Source: Narthecium ossifragum (taxonomy: Eukaryota; Streptophyta; Magnoliopsida; Dioscoreales; Nartheciaceae). Taken from it: a stretch of 64,000 nucleotides of DNA. Positions within the stretch are counted from its first letter, which is position 1; each line of letters begins with the position of its first letter. The translations under genes and the position numbers were made by a program. Below, one piece after another: positions 1 through 11,818 of the stretch. The stretch is from contig OY986964.1 in NCBI GenBank assembly GCA_963920575.1, forward strand, positions 32,669,685 through 32,733,684. The letters run 5' to 3'. Below the pieces are notes generated by a model. The model worked only from the letters and a program-made list of their open reading frames with translations. It was not told the DNA's origin and did not search any database.

Positions 1-1006
1 CCAATTAAATATGAACTGCATGTGCACAAATTCCTCTTGTCTCATCAAGGAAGCCATATATTGGATAACTAGTTGTGCCCCCTGCCACATGGCAGGGTAA
101 CCACCAACCCCACCCCAATAACCACCCAATAACTCCCTCCCACTGAACCCCCATCAACCTAGGATTATCATGCCACATAGGCTCCACCTAGGATATTCTT
201 TCGCCACGTAGGACATCAAAAGTTTCACTTAAAACCATAGCCTTATATAAGGATGATGAGGAGATACTACTGCAGAGTGTGAGCTATTTTAGTTTGTTTT
301 ATGTTTTTCATGTTTGTTTTTTAAGAAGTGGATGCAATGATTTGCATGTTGTCTGGACTTAGTTTGTTTTCATAACACAGACCGGAGGATCAAAAGTTTG
401 TGCCATGAGTGATGATAATTATGATGGAATTGATAAGGATGAGTTGATCATATATATATATGTGTGTGCGCGCGCGCGCATGTGTGTATGGTTGTTCCAA
501 GATGTTCTTAATGCAAAACATGGTTATTTTGGAGTGATCCCGACAGTTTATCCAAGCATCGATCCTGGATGTATCATTTCCTCAGAGAGGCTGACGGTCA
601 ACCGTGAAGACTGGACGGTTGATGCAATGTATGATCCAGGCTACTTGCGATAAATGATGCGACGGTTGATGAGACGGTCGACTATGAATACTGGACGGTT
701 GATGCAATGGATGATCCATGTTATTTTTTAGCACGTCGGATGATGCAACTGTCTACCCGTGGATCAACAGTCAACTTGCGCAGAATAAAAAATATAGTTG
801 TCAGAAAAAAAAAAAAGTAAAATAGAAGTTGGAAGCTATTTTTGGAGGATTTGAAGGAAATGTTGTAGACTTATGTAAAAACTAAGGAGATTATTTGTGT
901 ACATTTGAATAAGTTTATTTTTTATTTTCCTCATCTTTTGATAGCTTTCACCTTTGTAAAACTACTTTAAGATGGGAAGTAAACTTTAAGAGAATCCAAG
1001 AGAGAT
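1..1006. other. Intergenic DNA, no gene seen
   Basis: No open frame here looks like a known protein. The stretch holds an alternating purine-pyrimidine tract (separate entry) and a 20-base word beginning ACTGGACGGTTG that occurs at 610-629 and again at 690-709, each followed by a near-identical ATGATCCA extension. This looks like a small local duplication of AT-rich intergenic DNA. Confidence 0.6.
449..490. repeat. Alternating purine-pyrimidine tract (TA, TG, CG blocks)
   Basis: Purines and pyrimidines alternate without a break for 42 bases: an AT block, a TG block, a CG block of about ten bases, then TG again. Such compound dinucleotide tracts can adopt Z-DNA. It is at once a microsatellite and a possible structural element. 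Confidence 0.85.
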
Positions 1007-1009
1007 TTA

Positions 1010-1223
1010 GGGGATGTTTGACTCCGGCGGATCCGCGGGATCCGCAGGATGGGATCCACGGAATCCGCCGGAGCGGATTCCAAATCGGCGTCCGCTCGAG
1101 AAGAGCGGATCTCAATTTCCGGGATTCGCACGGGGATCCGGTGTTATCCAAACGCTTGTGCGGGATCCGCCCATCGGCCGGATCCCGCGGATCCATCGGG
1201 ATCCGACGGTGCCAAACAGGCCA
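1010..1223. mobile_element. GGATCC-rich MITE-like element with terminal inverted repeats
   Basis: The ends read GGGGATGTTTGACTCCGGCG and, reversed, TGGCCTGTTTGGCACCGTCG, an imperfect inverted repeat of about 25 bases. TTA (or TTAG) flanks both sides, as expected for a PIF/Harbinger-type target duplication. The interior is GC-rich, unlike its surroundings, and carries GGATCC eight times in under 200 bases. The overlapping open frames in all phases are by-products of this composition. Confidence 0.5.
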
Positions 1224-1791
1224 TTAGAAGATCCCAAAGATGTATTGGGAGAGGATTGTAAGAAGTTTGGTGGAAAACATTGTAAGAGTTTTTGCAACTA
1301 TTGTAACCTCAAGAAGGATCTTGAGTGAAGTGGACGAAAACCAAGAATTGGGCCGAACCACTATAAACTCAATGCACTCTCTAACTCTCATCACATCCTT
1401 TATTTGCTTGTTTAATTTGTTTTTCATTTCATTTACAAGCATTCAAGAATTTTAGACTCCTATTTAGGTTTTCTATTTATCGATTTATCAAAAAATATCT
1501 AATTCACCGCCTCTTAGACTTTCACACGAGAATTGACTAGTCAATCTTATAAGGAGTGGAAGCGATTATCCTAGTATTCCCTCCCATTATAAGGTTGATT
1601 ATCTAATAACCTTATAATGGTTGATGATACATGATATTGATTTGAATCTAATGGTTATGAATTCGGTTAATAATTCGGTTACAAAATCCACTGCCACATG
1701 TTCCCCCTTCCCAACGTCTCCCCACTCCCTTTAATGATACCATGTTATGTGGCGGCGAGGCTTAGCTAGTTATTTGTATAAATAACAACAT
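1224..1791. other. AT-rich intergenic DNA
   Basis: No coding potential is recognised. Around 1550-1620 CTTATAAGG/CCTTATAA words recur in both orientations, a small palindromic cluster that may be the wreck of another inverted-repeat element. Confidence 0.4.
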
Positions 1792-1794
1792 TTA

Positions 1795-2197
1795 GAGTCC
1801 GTTTGGGCGTGCTTTCCTGTTACCCAAATACACTTTTTTTTTACCGAACGCAGTCACGTTCACAAAAATCCCGTTTAGCATATTGGTGGGGACCACGTCA
1901 AAACTGCGTCTGAGACGAAGCAGTTTATAGGTGCTTCCATTTGGCCGCACCTTGGCTGCGGCGTAGCGTAATAAACACATGAATTAAATAACAAACTAAT
2001 ATTTTGGACAGTACATTTGAAAATAAACGCATATTCAAAGAACAAATAACATGAACACACTTTTCTACCACAGTTATTAACGTGTCATACCAAACAGTTT
2101 TTAAGCCATTACTGCACCGCACCTCATCACAGTTTACAAACACACGACACCTCATCACGGTCATAAAAAACACAACGCACGACGACCAAATGGAGCC
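1795..2197. mobile_element. PIF/Harbinger-type MITE
   Basis: A 403-base element begins GAGTCCGTTTGGGCGTGC and ends, read in reverse complement, GGCTCCATTTGGTCG. TTA stands immediately outside both ends (1792-1794 and 2198-2200), the target duplication typical of PIF/Harbinger. There is no transposase frame, so it is non-autonomous. Confidence 0.6.
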
Positions 2198-2223
2198 TTA
2201 TTATTGTATATGATATCTGTGTA

Positions 2224-2909
2224 CTAGGTGGATCCCGTGCCACCTGGTATAGCTAACCACCCACCCCTCCTCTCTCTCCTCTCTCCTCTCTCCATCTCTT
2301 TCTTTATAATAACCGACCTTACGCCACGTGTGCGGCCACGTCAAAGATTGGCTATGACGTGTCTATGACAGCAAATGACCCCCGTGCCCTCCTACACTAT
2401 CTTCCCTCATTATATTTGTTTTGTTACGATTCCATGCCACACATGCATAGTTTGATGACTCATATGCACCTGATAAAAGTTGATCAACCTTATAAGGAGT
2501 AAAAACGGTTACAACCGTTTCCCCTTATAAGCATGTCATTATTTCATATCCCCTAAGTTAGATTTGTACATTTTTATCATGTTCCTAAGTTAGTTGTACA
2601 TTCTTCCTAAGGTTGATAAAGAATGGCTTATAAATATACATTTTTTATATATTTTTATCAACTATAATCTTTTCTCACCATTTTTATTCTAAAATCTATG
2701 GAGTCCTTCGGTTCACGAAGCCAAGTCTTTCTCACTCTATTTTTATGACTCATAATCTGAGTCATAAACTTATACACACATGACATACACGTAGTATAAA
2801 ATTATAATTAAATAAAAAAAAAGAATAATGGACTGATGTGGCGTAGTTATTATAGAGATAGTGACGACGGACAGTTAGCCGTGTCAGGTGGCACGGATTC
2901 ACCGCCTAG
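2224..2909. mobile_element. TIR element of about 690 bases flanked by TA
   Basis: The left end CTAGGTGGATCCCGTGCCAC is mirrored by the right end, whose reverse complement starts CTAGGCGGTGAATCCGTGCC. TA sits on both outer sides (2222-2223, 2910-2911), which would fit a Tc1/mariner-like target site. The interior has CT-rich runs and no transposase. A diverged relative lies at about 46979-47270. Confidence 0.55.
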
Positions 2910-2911
2910 TA

Positions 2912-3980
2912 TTATATAATGGATAATCTGTATCATGATTCATAACATATATACTTTTGACTTTTGGCTCGTTCGGTACTACTCGGTGGAACGAGCCAAA
3001 ACAAGGCAGACGCCTTGCTGACCACCCACTTGTCGCCGTGGCATTGGCCAGTCGGTAATATAGTATCTTTGGACGGTCGTCCGAAGCATTGGCTGGCGTG
3101 GGCCGAGCCGGATTCATGTGGCCGGCGAACGGCGGGCGGCGGGTGAGTTGTCCACTAGCATTTGTTTCTGGGCTTGGCCCCTCTCAATAATCGACACTGC
3201 TATTTTTACACATGTAGCTCCCAATCATCTCAATTTGGAGGTTTAGTTGGCAATTAAGATATAGCCCATATCTCATTGGAGATTAAAATAGCTAAGTTTA
3301 TGGTGCATTTGTTTTGATTAAGTGTTAATCATGGATAACTTGACATATAGTTTAATGGATATCAAACTCCAGGCATAGCAACATCCATTTTTTTAATTTT
3401 AAATAAAGTGAAATGCAATTTTCAAGGTACACAAGGGCTAATCAGTAAGTCCAGAAGGACGAGATAAGAAATTAAAAAGTAGCCGTTGGACGCAAATGTT
3501 AAAGCTGCCTTCGGCTTTTCCGATAACGGTCAGCTCTCCTCCTGTGGATTGATAAAGTCATATAGCCATTTTAGTCCCCATAATTTCGTATAATTAGTTT
3601 CGCTCATCACCAAAAACAAATTTCCAAAAGCTGAAATTATAAGGAATTCAGTGAAGGGAAAAGGAAGTTTGAGAAATAATGTATCAGCACAGAAACATAG
3701 AAAGAGATTAAAAGGGTATTAAGTAACAAATGCCACTTTATTCATGAGATTAGTTACATAAACCCCCCTCAGAAAAGAAAAACTTCTGACCTGTGAAAGG
3801 GGAAGACAAAAAATACAAGAAAAAGAGAGGAGATAAAGTGGAAGGCCAAGCTGGTCTGAGGAAGATATTATAAACCAAACCGACCACCCTTTGTCCACCA
3901 CATCCCTACACCAATAAAATAGCCATTAAAACCCATATTTGATTACATGGACACAAACATAGACCATGGCCTTAGTACCT
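2912..3980. other. Upstream region of the PIP1 gene
   Basis: No gene is seen. The last few hundred bases before 3980 are the likely promoter of the aquaporin gene. Apparent minus-strand frames at 2899-3117 and 3719-3901 match no family I know. Confidence 0.5.
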
Positions 3981-3981
3981 C

Positions 3982-4092
3982 TATAAAACTCCACCATTCC
4001 ACTGCTCTCTCTGTACACAACTCCCAAGCCCTTCATTGGCTTTCCATTACTTCAGAGCATAGGAGTGTAGAGAGAGAGAGAGTGAGAGAGAG
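3982..4092 (+). promoter_or_regulatory. PIP1 TATA box and 5' leader with GA repeat
   Basis: TATAAAA at 3982-3988 lies 105-111 bases before the ATG, a normal plant spacing for a leader of about 80 bases. The leader ends in a GAGAGA run from about 4070 to the ATG, common in plant leaders and sometimes bound by GAGA-binding (BBR/BPC) proteins; that last point is inference. Confidence 0.6.
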
Positions 4093-5232
4093 ATGGAGGG
4101 GAAGGAGGAGGACGTGAGGCTAGGGGCCAACAAGTTCTCAGAGAGGCAGCCCATAGGCACATCAGCACAGCAGGACAAGGACTACAAGGAGCCACCACCA
4201 GCCCCATTCTTTGAGCCAGAAGAGCTCATGTCATGGTCCTTCTACAGAGCTGGAATAGCAGAGTTCATGGCCACCTTCTTGTTCCTCTACATCACAATCC
4301 TCACTGTCATGGGTGTGGTCAAGTCCAACAGCAAGTGCTCCACTGTGGGCATCCAAGGGATTGCCTGGGCCTTTGGTGGCATGATCTTTGCCTTGGTCTA
4401 CTGCACTGCTGGGATCTCAGGTTCCTAACTCTTTTAGCTCACATTCATCTATGGTTTTTTGCTTTGTAGAAGCCTCTGTTGACATGGTGTGTTTGTTTAG
4501 GTGGGCACATCAACCCAGCTGTGACATTTGGGCTGTTCCTGGCCAGGAAGCTCTCACTCACCAGGGCTCTGTTCTACATGGTGATGCAGTGCCTGGGAGC
4601 CATCTGTGGTGCTGGAGTTGTGAAGGGGTTTCAGAAGGGTCTCTATGAGTCCAATGGTGGTGGTGCCAATGTTGTGAACCCAGGGTACACCAAGGGTGAT
4701 GGCCTTGGTGCTGAGATCATTGGCACCTTTGTTCTTGTCTACACTGTCTTCTCTGCCACTGATGCCAAGAGGAGTGCCAGGGACTCCCATGTTCCTGTAA
4801 GTATACACATACATGCATCTTTTTTACATGTTTCCTCTGAAAGTTGTAACTATGGATGAGTTTTGGGCTAACAAGATGTATGTATGTTGATTATTCAGAT
4901 CCTTGCTCCCTTGCCTATTGGGTTTGCTGTTTTCCTTGTTCACCTGGCCACCATCCCCATCACTGGCACTGGTATCAACCCTGCTAGAAGCCTTGGAGCT
5001 GCCATCATCTATGACAACCACCATGCTTGGAAGGACCATGTAAGTCTATCATATGTTTTCAAGATAAAATCAAGTTGCAAGTTATATATATAATATACTG
5101 AGAAGATTTCTATTTTTGTGAATCTTTTTTCTTCAGTGGATTTTCTGGGTGGGACCTTTCATTGGAGCTGCACTGGCTGCCATTTACCACCAGCTAGTCA
5201 TCAGGGCCATCCCATTCAAGAGCAGGCCTTGA
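4093..5232 (+). CDS. PIP1: Plasma-membrane aquaporin, PIP1 subfamily
   Basis: Four exons (4093-4420, 4501-4796, 4899-5039, 5137-5232), all introns GT-AG, encode 286 residues, the usual PIP1 length. The long N-terminus starting [15 protein letters not shown] is the PIP1 signature and the C-terminus is short, ending FKSRP. Six membrane segments are expected. The two NPA boxes are at 114-116 and 235-237, and the narrow-filter residues H223, T232 and R238 of water-selective PIPs are present. PIP1 proteins conduct water (and in some cases CO2 or H2O2) across the plasma membrane, often after tetramer formation with PIP2 partners. The PIP1 loop sequence [11 protein letters not shown] resembles monocot members. 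No defects are seen, so it should be functional. Confidence 0.97.
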
Positions 5233-7550
5233 GCTTCATGATTGTTTCTTGTCATCATCCTGTCTAGTGCTTTCCTCTCTAATTAATGTCTCCTTTGAAT
5301 GCTGTTCTGGCCTTTTCTTGGCCACTGTCATGTTTTCCAGCACCATTCTATGGTTGTGTATGCAAGTGTGTAAATTGAAGTACTGCCATCCTTTAATCCA
5401 GTTTTCTGCAGACTTCTGGCAAATGTACCCTTATCTCTTCACCTGCATCTGTTTGTCTATCTTATCCTTGTGTTTATAAACAACCTAAGCTCTCTTCCTC
5501 TATAAACTAGTATATCCACTACTTTGATCTTTACACCTAAGGCCACAATATAAAACTATCTATTGATTGCAAAGGGGAAAAAGATGCATAATAACAAAGA
5601 GTAAGGAATACATAAAGTTAGGCAAAGAAAAAGGCAATGATGGTAGCAGGTATTGCAGCTTGAGTAGCAATCATAAGAGCTCTTGAAACAAAAAAAAAGA
5701 AGGATTGGTGGGAGCTCACCTTCACATGGGGCTGTTCAGGGAGGTTTTCTTTTGCAGGCTGGCTTTGCCTTTTTTTTGGTGTACTGTACCTCTTATGAAA
5801 GTAGTCTGCAACCAGAGAGAGAGAGAGAGAGAGAGAGAGAACTAGATGCTTGTTGGAAATTGGACTCACATGCAAGCTTAAAGTAGTCACAAGCCTTGGA
5901 AACCTAGAGCTCTGTGGTTTCTTATTTTGTTAGCAAAGAAAGTTTTAAAGCCAAACTTTAACGCATAACTAAGAGGAGTTGTGAACTTTCTGGTTTCATT
6001 GTTGTTTTGTTCCTACTTAATTGTGAAGATTTATGTACAAATGAGATGCTAGAAATATATATAGCAACATTATAAACAGAGAGAATTTTATTTTATTGAT
6101 CTTGTATATATGGAAAGATAATAAACTATGAGATCATTCTTAATCTGTCATACTTGGAAACAAGATAAGATTGTCCTTGTGGATTTAAAATTGAAGGATT
6201 ACTGTTCTTTAACAATAAATTTGTTTCATATTATCTTAATAATATGAGTCGAATCTGTAGCCTGCTTTAGGTTCCAGAGACACAAGAACATGGACCAAAT
6301 GGTTTGCGGTTTTAAACAAAAATATGGTTATTAGTCTTATTACAAATAAAAATAAAGAAATATTGGAAATTGGGAAATAATTAGCCGAAGAACACTAAAT
6401 CCCTAAAAAACTCTTTCCGACGTGGAAAAAACCATGGACGTGATAAAAGGGAAGGGAAAAGAACTAAACCGATTATGGGCTTCAGAATCTTCATGCTGTG
6501 TGGGCTGGGCTGGCTTTAATCAATTTTTGAATGGGAAGGCTGCGATTGGAATTGAGCCTCAAGCTTTTACATTCATCTGATCTGATGAAGCATGCATGAG
6601 GCTCAGATTCCGAACCTAGAGTCCACGTTTTCATGTCTCTAGTGTGACAAACTACGAAAAAGAAAAATAGAAACATTATTTTAATTTGAGCTTTATCCAG
6701 ACAAATAATTGCTCCTGGAGTGGTTTTTTTTTTCTTCTTTTTTTGATTAGATGAGCAGAAGGCTAAGAGAGAGGAAGCTCCTAGAGTGATGCTTGCATAC
6801 AAAATTTGCATTATCCGACATGTGTGATTGCATTATAAGGAATTCTACAAAAAAAAAGCACTATAATGAATTGGAATATATATTATAAGTATTCAAGTTT
6901 TTAGTATTTGGTTGGAAGGAGGGGTGCTTGATTATTTCAATATAAGAATAGAGATATTATGTTTAATATGGAAATATAAAGGGAGGGAAATGTTATATTT
7001 CAGTATAAGACTAGGATAAAAGAGGGGAAGGTGGCTTATTCCTTTATCAACCATTATTTACAATAAAAAAATTAAAAAAATAAAGCCTTGAATTTTTTTC
7101 AGAAATAAATCAATTATAGAGTTCAAGATAGACACTAATAAACGAGAAAATATGAGTGACAATTGACAAAATGAGGTGTGGTATTTCACTGTCCTAAAAA
7201 CAACTGTGCTTTGTTGCTGAAGTTACTCAAGATCAAGTATACTCTAAGACGCAAGCTTAGTCCTCCCAATTGTTGAAGGTCACGTCCTCTGAAAGATATG
7301 ATGATGAACCATCGGAATTGGAGGTTGCCTCAAAAGATATTTGGAAGAATGGATACTTTTGCATTGAGAGAGTAAAAGAAGAGAGTTATATCATCACATT
7401 TTTCAGAAAGTGTTCAGAATAAAAGTATAGAGAAATGACATTTATTATAAGAGACGTGGGACCAAGCCTCTTGTATGTGGTTACCTACCTGTGCTTGTAT
7501 GTGTCTGCAGGCCACAACAATATTAAGCCCACTCTCACATATTTCGTTTG
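5233..7550. other. PIP1 3' flank and AT-rich intergenic DNA
   Basis: The first few hundred bases are the likely 3' untranslated region. An (AG)n microsatellite lies at about 5815-5840, and A- or T-rich runs follow around 6720-6740 and 7060-7080. No coding frame matches a known protein. Confidence 0.5.
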
Positions 7551-7893
7551 GGCTTGTAGATGGAGTGGTTAAAGCAACATGATAATAAATCAAAGATCAT
7601 AGGTTCGAACTCACCCTCACTTACACCCTTGAGTTTTTGAGTTTAGTGTGATCATTTAAGCCACATGTGAATGATAATAAATCAAAGATCATAAGTTCGA
7701 ACTCAACTTCACTTACACGCCTTAAGTTTTTGAGTTTAGTGTGATCATTTAAGCCACATGTTAGACTACATTAATACAAATCCATTCTCATTTATTGGCT
7801 TAGCCTTTTAAATTTAGTTGTTAGAGTTATGCATGGACATTTGATTTTCCATCTTAAAAAATTAGGATTAAAGGTTCGATCTTTGAAGAAAGA
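7551..7893 (+). repeat. tRNA-like (SINE-type) modules, partly in tandem
   Basis: At 7559-7614 the words GATGGAGTGGTTAAAGC and AGGTTCGAACTC resemble the A and B boxes of a tRNA promoter, as in plant SINEs. A unit of about 90 bases starting GATAATAAATCAAAGATCAT occurs at about 7581 and again at about 7672 with a few changes, giving a second B-box-like word. A third TTCGA-containing word is at about 7872. No full cloverleaf can be folded, so this is a SINE relic, not a tRNA gene. Confidence 0.5.
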
Positions 7894-9512
7894 ACATACG
7901 TTGTCATTACCGGTCTATACGATGTCGGCTATCCCAGTTCCTTTATCAGTCCTGAGACGTATTGAGATGTTGATACGTCAATTCCTTTGACAGGGGCGCC
8001 GGGGTGGGATTTCGGTGGTAGCTTGGGATCAAGTCTGTCGACCAAAAAGTGTTGGAGGCCTTGGTTTGAAGGACCTGAGTCTTTGGCAGAAGGCATTGCG
8101 TATGAGGAGAGCAGCTCGGCTCCTTGATGAGTCAGAGTCTATATGGACCAGGGTAGTGAGAGCTAATTAGAAGATTCCAATGGGACTTCCTCAAGGTAAG
8201 CCGCCAGCTAGAGCAACTATCCTGTGGAAATCAGTGTGCAGAGCTGCAGAGCAGCAGAGCAGTTGAGAGCGGCAGAGTAGCAGAGCAGTTGAGAGCGGGT
8301 CTGAGATGGCCGGTTCATCGGGGATGCAGTGCCAAAGTCTTCGATGACTGGTGGGTATTGGATGGGCCTTTGAAGAATTTGGGGGCTATGTATAATGTCT
8401 CCTATCAAGATCTTTCAATGCAGGTTAGTGATCTTATTGACATCAATGGGAACTGGTCTGCTCATGCCCTCTCCTCTATTTTCCATCCTTCTTTGATAGA
8501 GGAGATTTGCTCTATTCCTATTGGGTATAGAGAGGCAGAAGGGAGGCCACGATGGGTGTGGGATGCTTCATGGGTTATCTCTACTAAATCATGCTACCAC
8601 TTCCTTGAAGCCACCAGTTCTTATGAAGGGGAAATGGATTGGTGGAGCATCTGGCGAGTTCCAGCCGGGGAAAGAGCAAAGCAATTTCTGTGGAAATTGA
8701 GACATGGGAAGTTGGCAACGAAGGATAGGCTTTGGGAACTCTGTTTAGCTGCTGAAAGCTGCTGTCCTCGCTGCTGTCTGGAGGTGAAAAACCCTGACCA
8801 TTTGTTCTTTGGATGCAGATTTGCAAGGGAAGTCTGGGAGCATGTGCTTAGTGATTTTCGGGACATACCAGATGTGCTGGATTTCAATTTTTGTTTTGCA
8901 GCATTTGATAAATCTGGTAAGACTGATGATATTAGGAGATTAAAATCTGTGATAGCATACACGCAGTGGATACTGTGGAAGGAAAGGTGCCAGGTACTTT
9001 ATGAAAATGTAGTGAATGAGGTGCACACAGTTGTGAGGAGAGTGTTGTGGCAGGTAAAAGAGTTCCTACTTCTGAATCCTAGAAAGCAGCAACCTAGAAT
9101 GCGAGAGGAGTGGCAAGGTGTCACAATTCAAACTGATGCTTCAGTCCAATGTGGGGGAAGTAGTTTAGCTGGGCTGGGAGTGGTTTGTGATGATGGAAAT
9201 GTTGTGAAATGGAAGGCTGGGGGTACAACTATGGTGAATTCTGTGAAACAGGAAGAGTTGTGTGCTATACTGCTAGCTGTACAGCTAGCCGGGAGTAAGG
9301 GAGAACGACGAGTTTTGGTGGAGTGTGACTCTAAAAAGGCGATTGTTATGATTCATGGAAATATGCCGGCAACTTGTGGATGTCGGCAAGCTTTGTTAGA
9401 TGTCTGGTGGCGACTGGGAGTTTTTTCTGATTTTGCTATTGTACATATCCCCAGGGAGGAAAATGGGAGGGCTGATGAGCTTGCTCGTCAGGCCCGGGTT
9501 AGGGCTAGCTGA
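7893..9512 (+). pseudogene. 5'-truncated LINE: reverse transcriptase end, zinc-binding and RNase H domains
   Basis: The first 250 bases translate to the C-terminal end of a LINE reverse transcriptase (VYTMSAIPVPLSVLRRIE), broken by TGA at 7988-7990 and a TAG near 8166, both where tryptophan is expected. A frameshift follows in a CAG-rich duplication (about 8240-8298). From 8289 an unbroken 407-codon frame carries the zinc-binding zf-RVT region (CCPRC...H...C) and then a plant LINE-type RNase H domain with QTDAS, the EELCAILLAVQ helix, VECDSKKA and HIPREENGRADELARQA. A short A-run at about 9557 may be the tail. RNase H would degrade RNA in RNA-DNA hybrids during retrotransposition. The element lacks ORF1, endonuclease and most of the polymerase, so it is dead as a whole. 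Confidence 0.85.
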
Positions 9513-9912
9513 TTGCCCGGTAGCCTGACGGCTAAAGCTTCGGCTTAATTTGTATAAAAAAAAAGATGTTAGTCTTTATGGTCCAAATTGTTAAAAAAAA
9601 CATGGGCTTAACTGTAGCCCATAAACAAAGGGTGTGCTGAACTGTGAGTAGTAATACACCAAAACTTTTGACAATTTATTTTCTTATAAATAATCCTCGC
9701 TCCGACATATAAATAGACCAATTGGTTGCATTTCCAAGACGAGCGGGGAGTTATTCGAAGATTATGTGAGAGGTCAGGCTCGGTTAGTATCTGCAGGCTC
9801 TGGGAATTCTACCAATGATGTGCTTGGTGTGGTCGGTGGGGTAGTTGGACGTAGTTCTGCACTCAGCCTCCGGTTTTATTTTTTAACAAGTAAAAGAGCT
9901 CTTTGAGCCAAT
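9513..9912. other. Spacer between LINE and copia element
   Basis: LINE 3' sequence with A-runs, then unclassified DNA. No gene is recognised. CCAAT at 9908-9912 is the left target-site copy of the following LTR element. Confidence 0.6.
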
Positions 9913-10978
9913 TGTTGGATTTAAGGCCCAATTGAGTTGGGCTTAACATAGGTTGAATCAAATGGGTCTTGGAGAGAACCCATTAATAAAATAGCCAAAA
10001 GATGAAGAGCCCATGTGTGTAGAATAGTTTAGTCCCATATTAAAAGTGGAAGAAAACTTTCACTTGTTTATATAGAGTTTTGAACCTTTAAGCTTTGAAC
10101 ACATGTGAGGACTAAAGGTGGAACACCAACACGCGCGCACCGCTGCCGCCGGCCGGTCGTGTGCCGTGTGTGGTGGGTGTCCTTTTTGCTACACACAAGA
10201 GCTGGTCGAGTCAGCTCGGATTCACTGAACCTTTTCAACTTCCGAAACGGTTCAGATGAGTTAATTGGATCTGACTCTTGGGCTACCCATTTTTAATGGG
10301 CTGAGTTAGTTACCTCTTGAGATTTGATCTGGTCCGACTCTTGGACTTCAGATTAATTGATTGAGTCAGTTACGACTCTTGGGCTTCTGAGCTATTGATT
10401 GAGTCAGATTCAATTCCAGGAGAATTGATTGAAATCTGACTCTTGACTGGTCAGTTTCCAGATGACGTGGCATTCTCATATTGGCTGGTTTTTGCTGACT
10501 AGGCAGGCCTTTTCATCTCCCCTATATGGCTGATCAACTTCCTCCCTTAGCCTATAAATAGGACCCTGTCCAGCCCTTTAGAGGTTAAGTTTGATATGCA
10601 TCCATTTTGCACACCACTTCACTAGAGGGTCCTGAAGAGAGTACCGTACCAGCGAAGGTTCGACGGGCGATCGGAGGCCGGCTTCCTTCCAATCGCGCAG
10701 GAGATCGTTGTACCCTGGGAGTTCCTTGCCTGAAGATCCAGAAGCACCGGTGGGTGGGCAATACGAACTTAAGGGCACAGTGTGATACACTGGCCTCGAT
10801 CAAGTTCAGGATATACATCGGCGTTTCTTCCTCCTCATCGGCGTTCTTCCCTCTCTTTTTGGAGTTCTAACATCTCATCTTGTAAGTGCTTATAATACGG
10901 TTTTATTTCTTGTCATTGTAAAGGATTATTGCTACCTTAGTAAAAGCAAGGTCCTAATCTCCTTCTATTTTTCCAACA
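9913..10978 (+). repeat. Left LTR of the copia element
   Basis: 1066 bases from TGTTGG to CCAACA, highly similar to 18151-19209 with mainly single-base changes and a small indel near 10160. The close match of the LTRs implies a fairly recent insertion. Confidence 0.95.
10372..10560 (+). promoter_or_regulatory. LTR promoter: TGAGTCA motifs and TATA box
   Basis: TGAGTCA, a GCN4-like bZIP site, occurs at 10372-10378 and 10400-10406, with a mutated version TGAGTTA at about 10302. GACTCTTG recurs several times between them. TATAAATA at 10553-10560 is a good TATA box. Binding by bZIP factors is inference from the motif. Confidence 0.5.
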
Positions 10979-11137
10979 ATCTTAAGTTCGTATCCTATCG
11001 GTTTTATCGTATTCGGATCCACTTCTCCTACGGATCCTTCTGTTTTCTTTTCTTTTTGAAAGGAAGTTCCTTGAACTTCTTTTATAAGAACTCCAAAACT
11101 CTTAACTGAACCACTTTGTGGTTGATCTGCTTTGCAT

Positions 11138-11818
11138 ATGGCTTCAGGATCTGTTCCTGTGAACCCCTCAAGTGAGGAAGTGCCTGTTGGCAATCCACCT
11201 GTAGTGGAAATGCCAAGTGTGCCGATCGGGCAGCTAGAGAGGCCTGAGAAGTTTAAGCGACTGAATTTCAAGCAGTGGCAACAGAAAATGCTGTTCTACA
11301 TGACCACTCTTAAGCTTGTCAGGTATCTCACTGAGGATGAGCCTGTTCTAACTGAAGAACAGAAGAATGGTCATACCGTAGCTACGGTTCAGGCTTGGGG
11401 TCATTCTGACTTCTTATGCCGGAACTATATTCTGAACAGCTTGGACGACAAGCTCTACAACGTGTACTTTCCCAAAAGAACCGCAAGGGAACTTTGGGAA
11501 GCCTTGGACAATAAATATAAGGTGGATGACGCCGGCGCAAAGAAATTTGTTCTCGGTCGATTCCTTGAGTACAAGATGGTAGACAGTAGAAGCGTTGTCG
11601 ACCAAGTTGAGGAACTTCAGCTCATCTACCATGACATGAGTGCTGAATGTATGATTTTGAATGAACCTGTCCAAGTGGCGGCTATGATAGAGAAACTGCC
11701 ACCTTCTTGGAAGGACTTCAAGAACTACCTTAAGCACAAACGAAAGGAGATGAGTCTTGAAGATCTCGTTCGGAGATTAAAGATCGAGCAGGATAATCGC
11801 AAGACCGATAAGAACAGC
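11138..11818 (+). pseudogene. gag: Copia gag, UBN2-type, interrupted
   Basis: The frame from MASGSVPVNPSSEE runs through a typical plant copia Gag (UBN2) region: QWQQKMLFYMTTLKL, the ELWEALDNKY word, and KLPPSWKDFKNYLKHKRKEM. It would form the virus-like particle of the retrotransposon. Homology stops at TDKNS (11818), where a GC-rich insertion begins; translation then runs to a stop at 11911. The lost C-terminal part, including the CCHC knuckle, resumes at 14243 in the same frame. Confidence 0.9.

Noticed and set aside
7559..7625. tRNA gene
   Set aside because: A- and B-box words are present but acceptor and anticodon stems cannot be formed.
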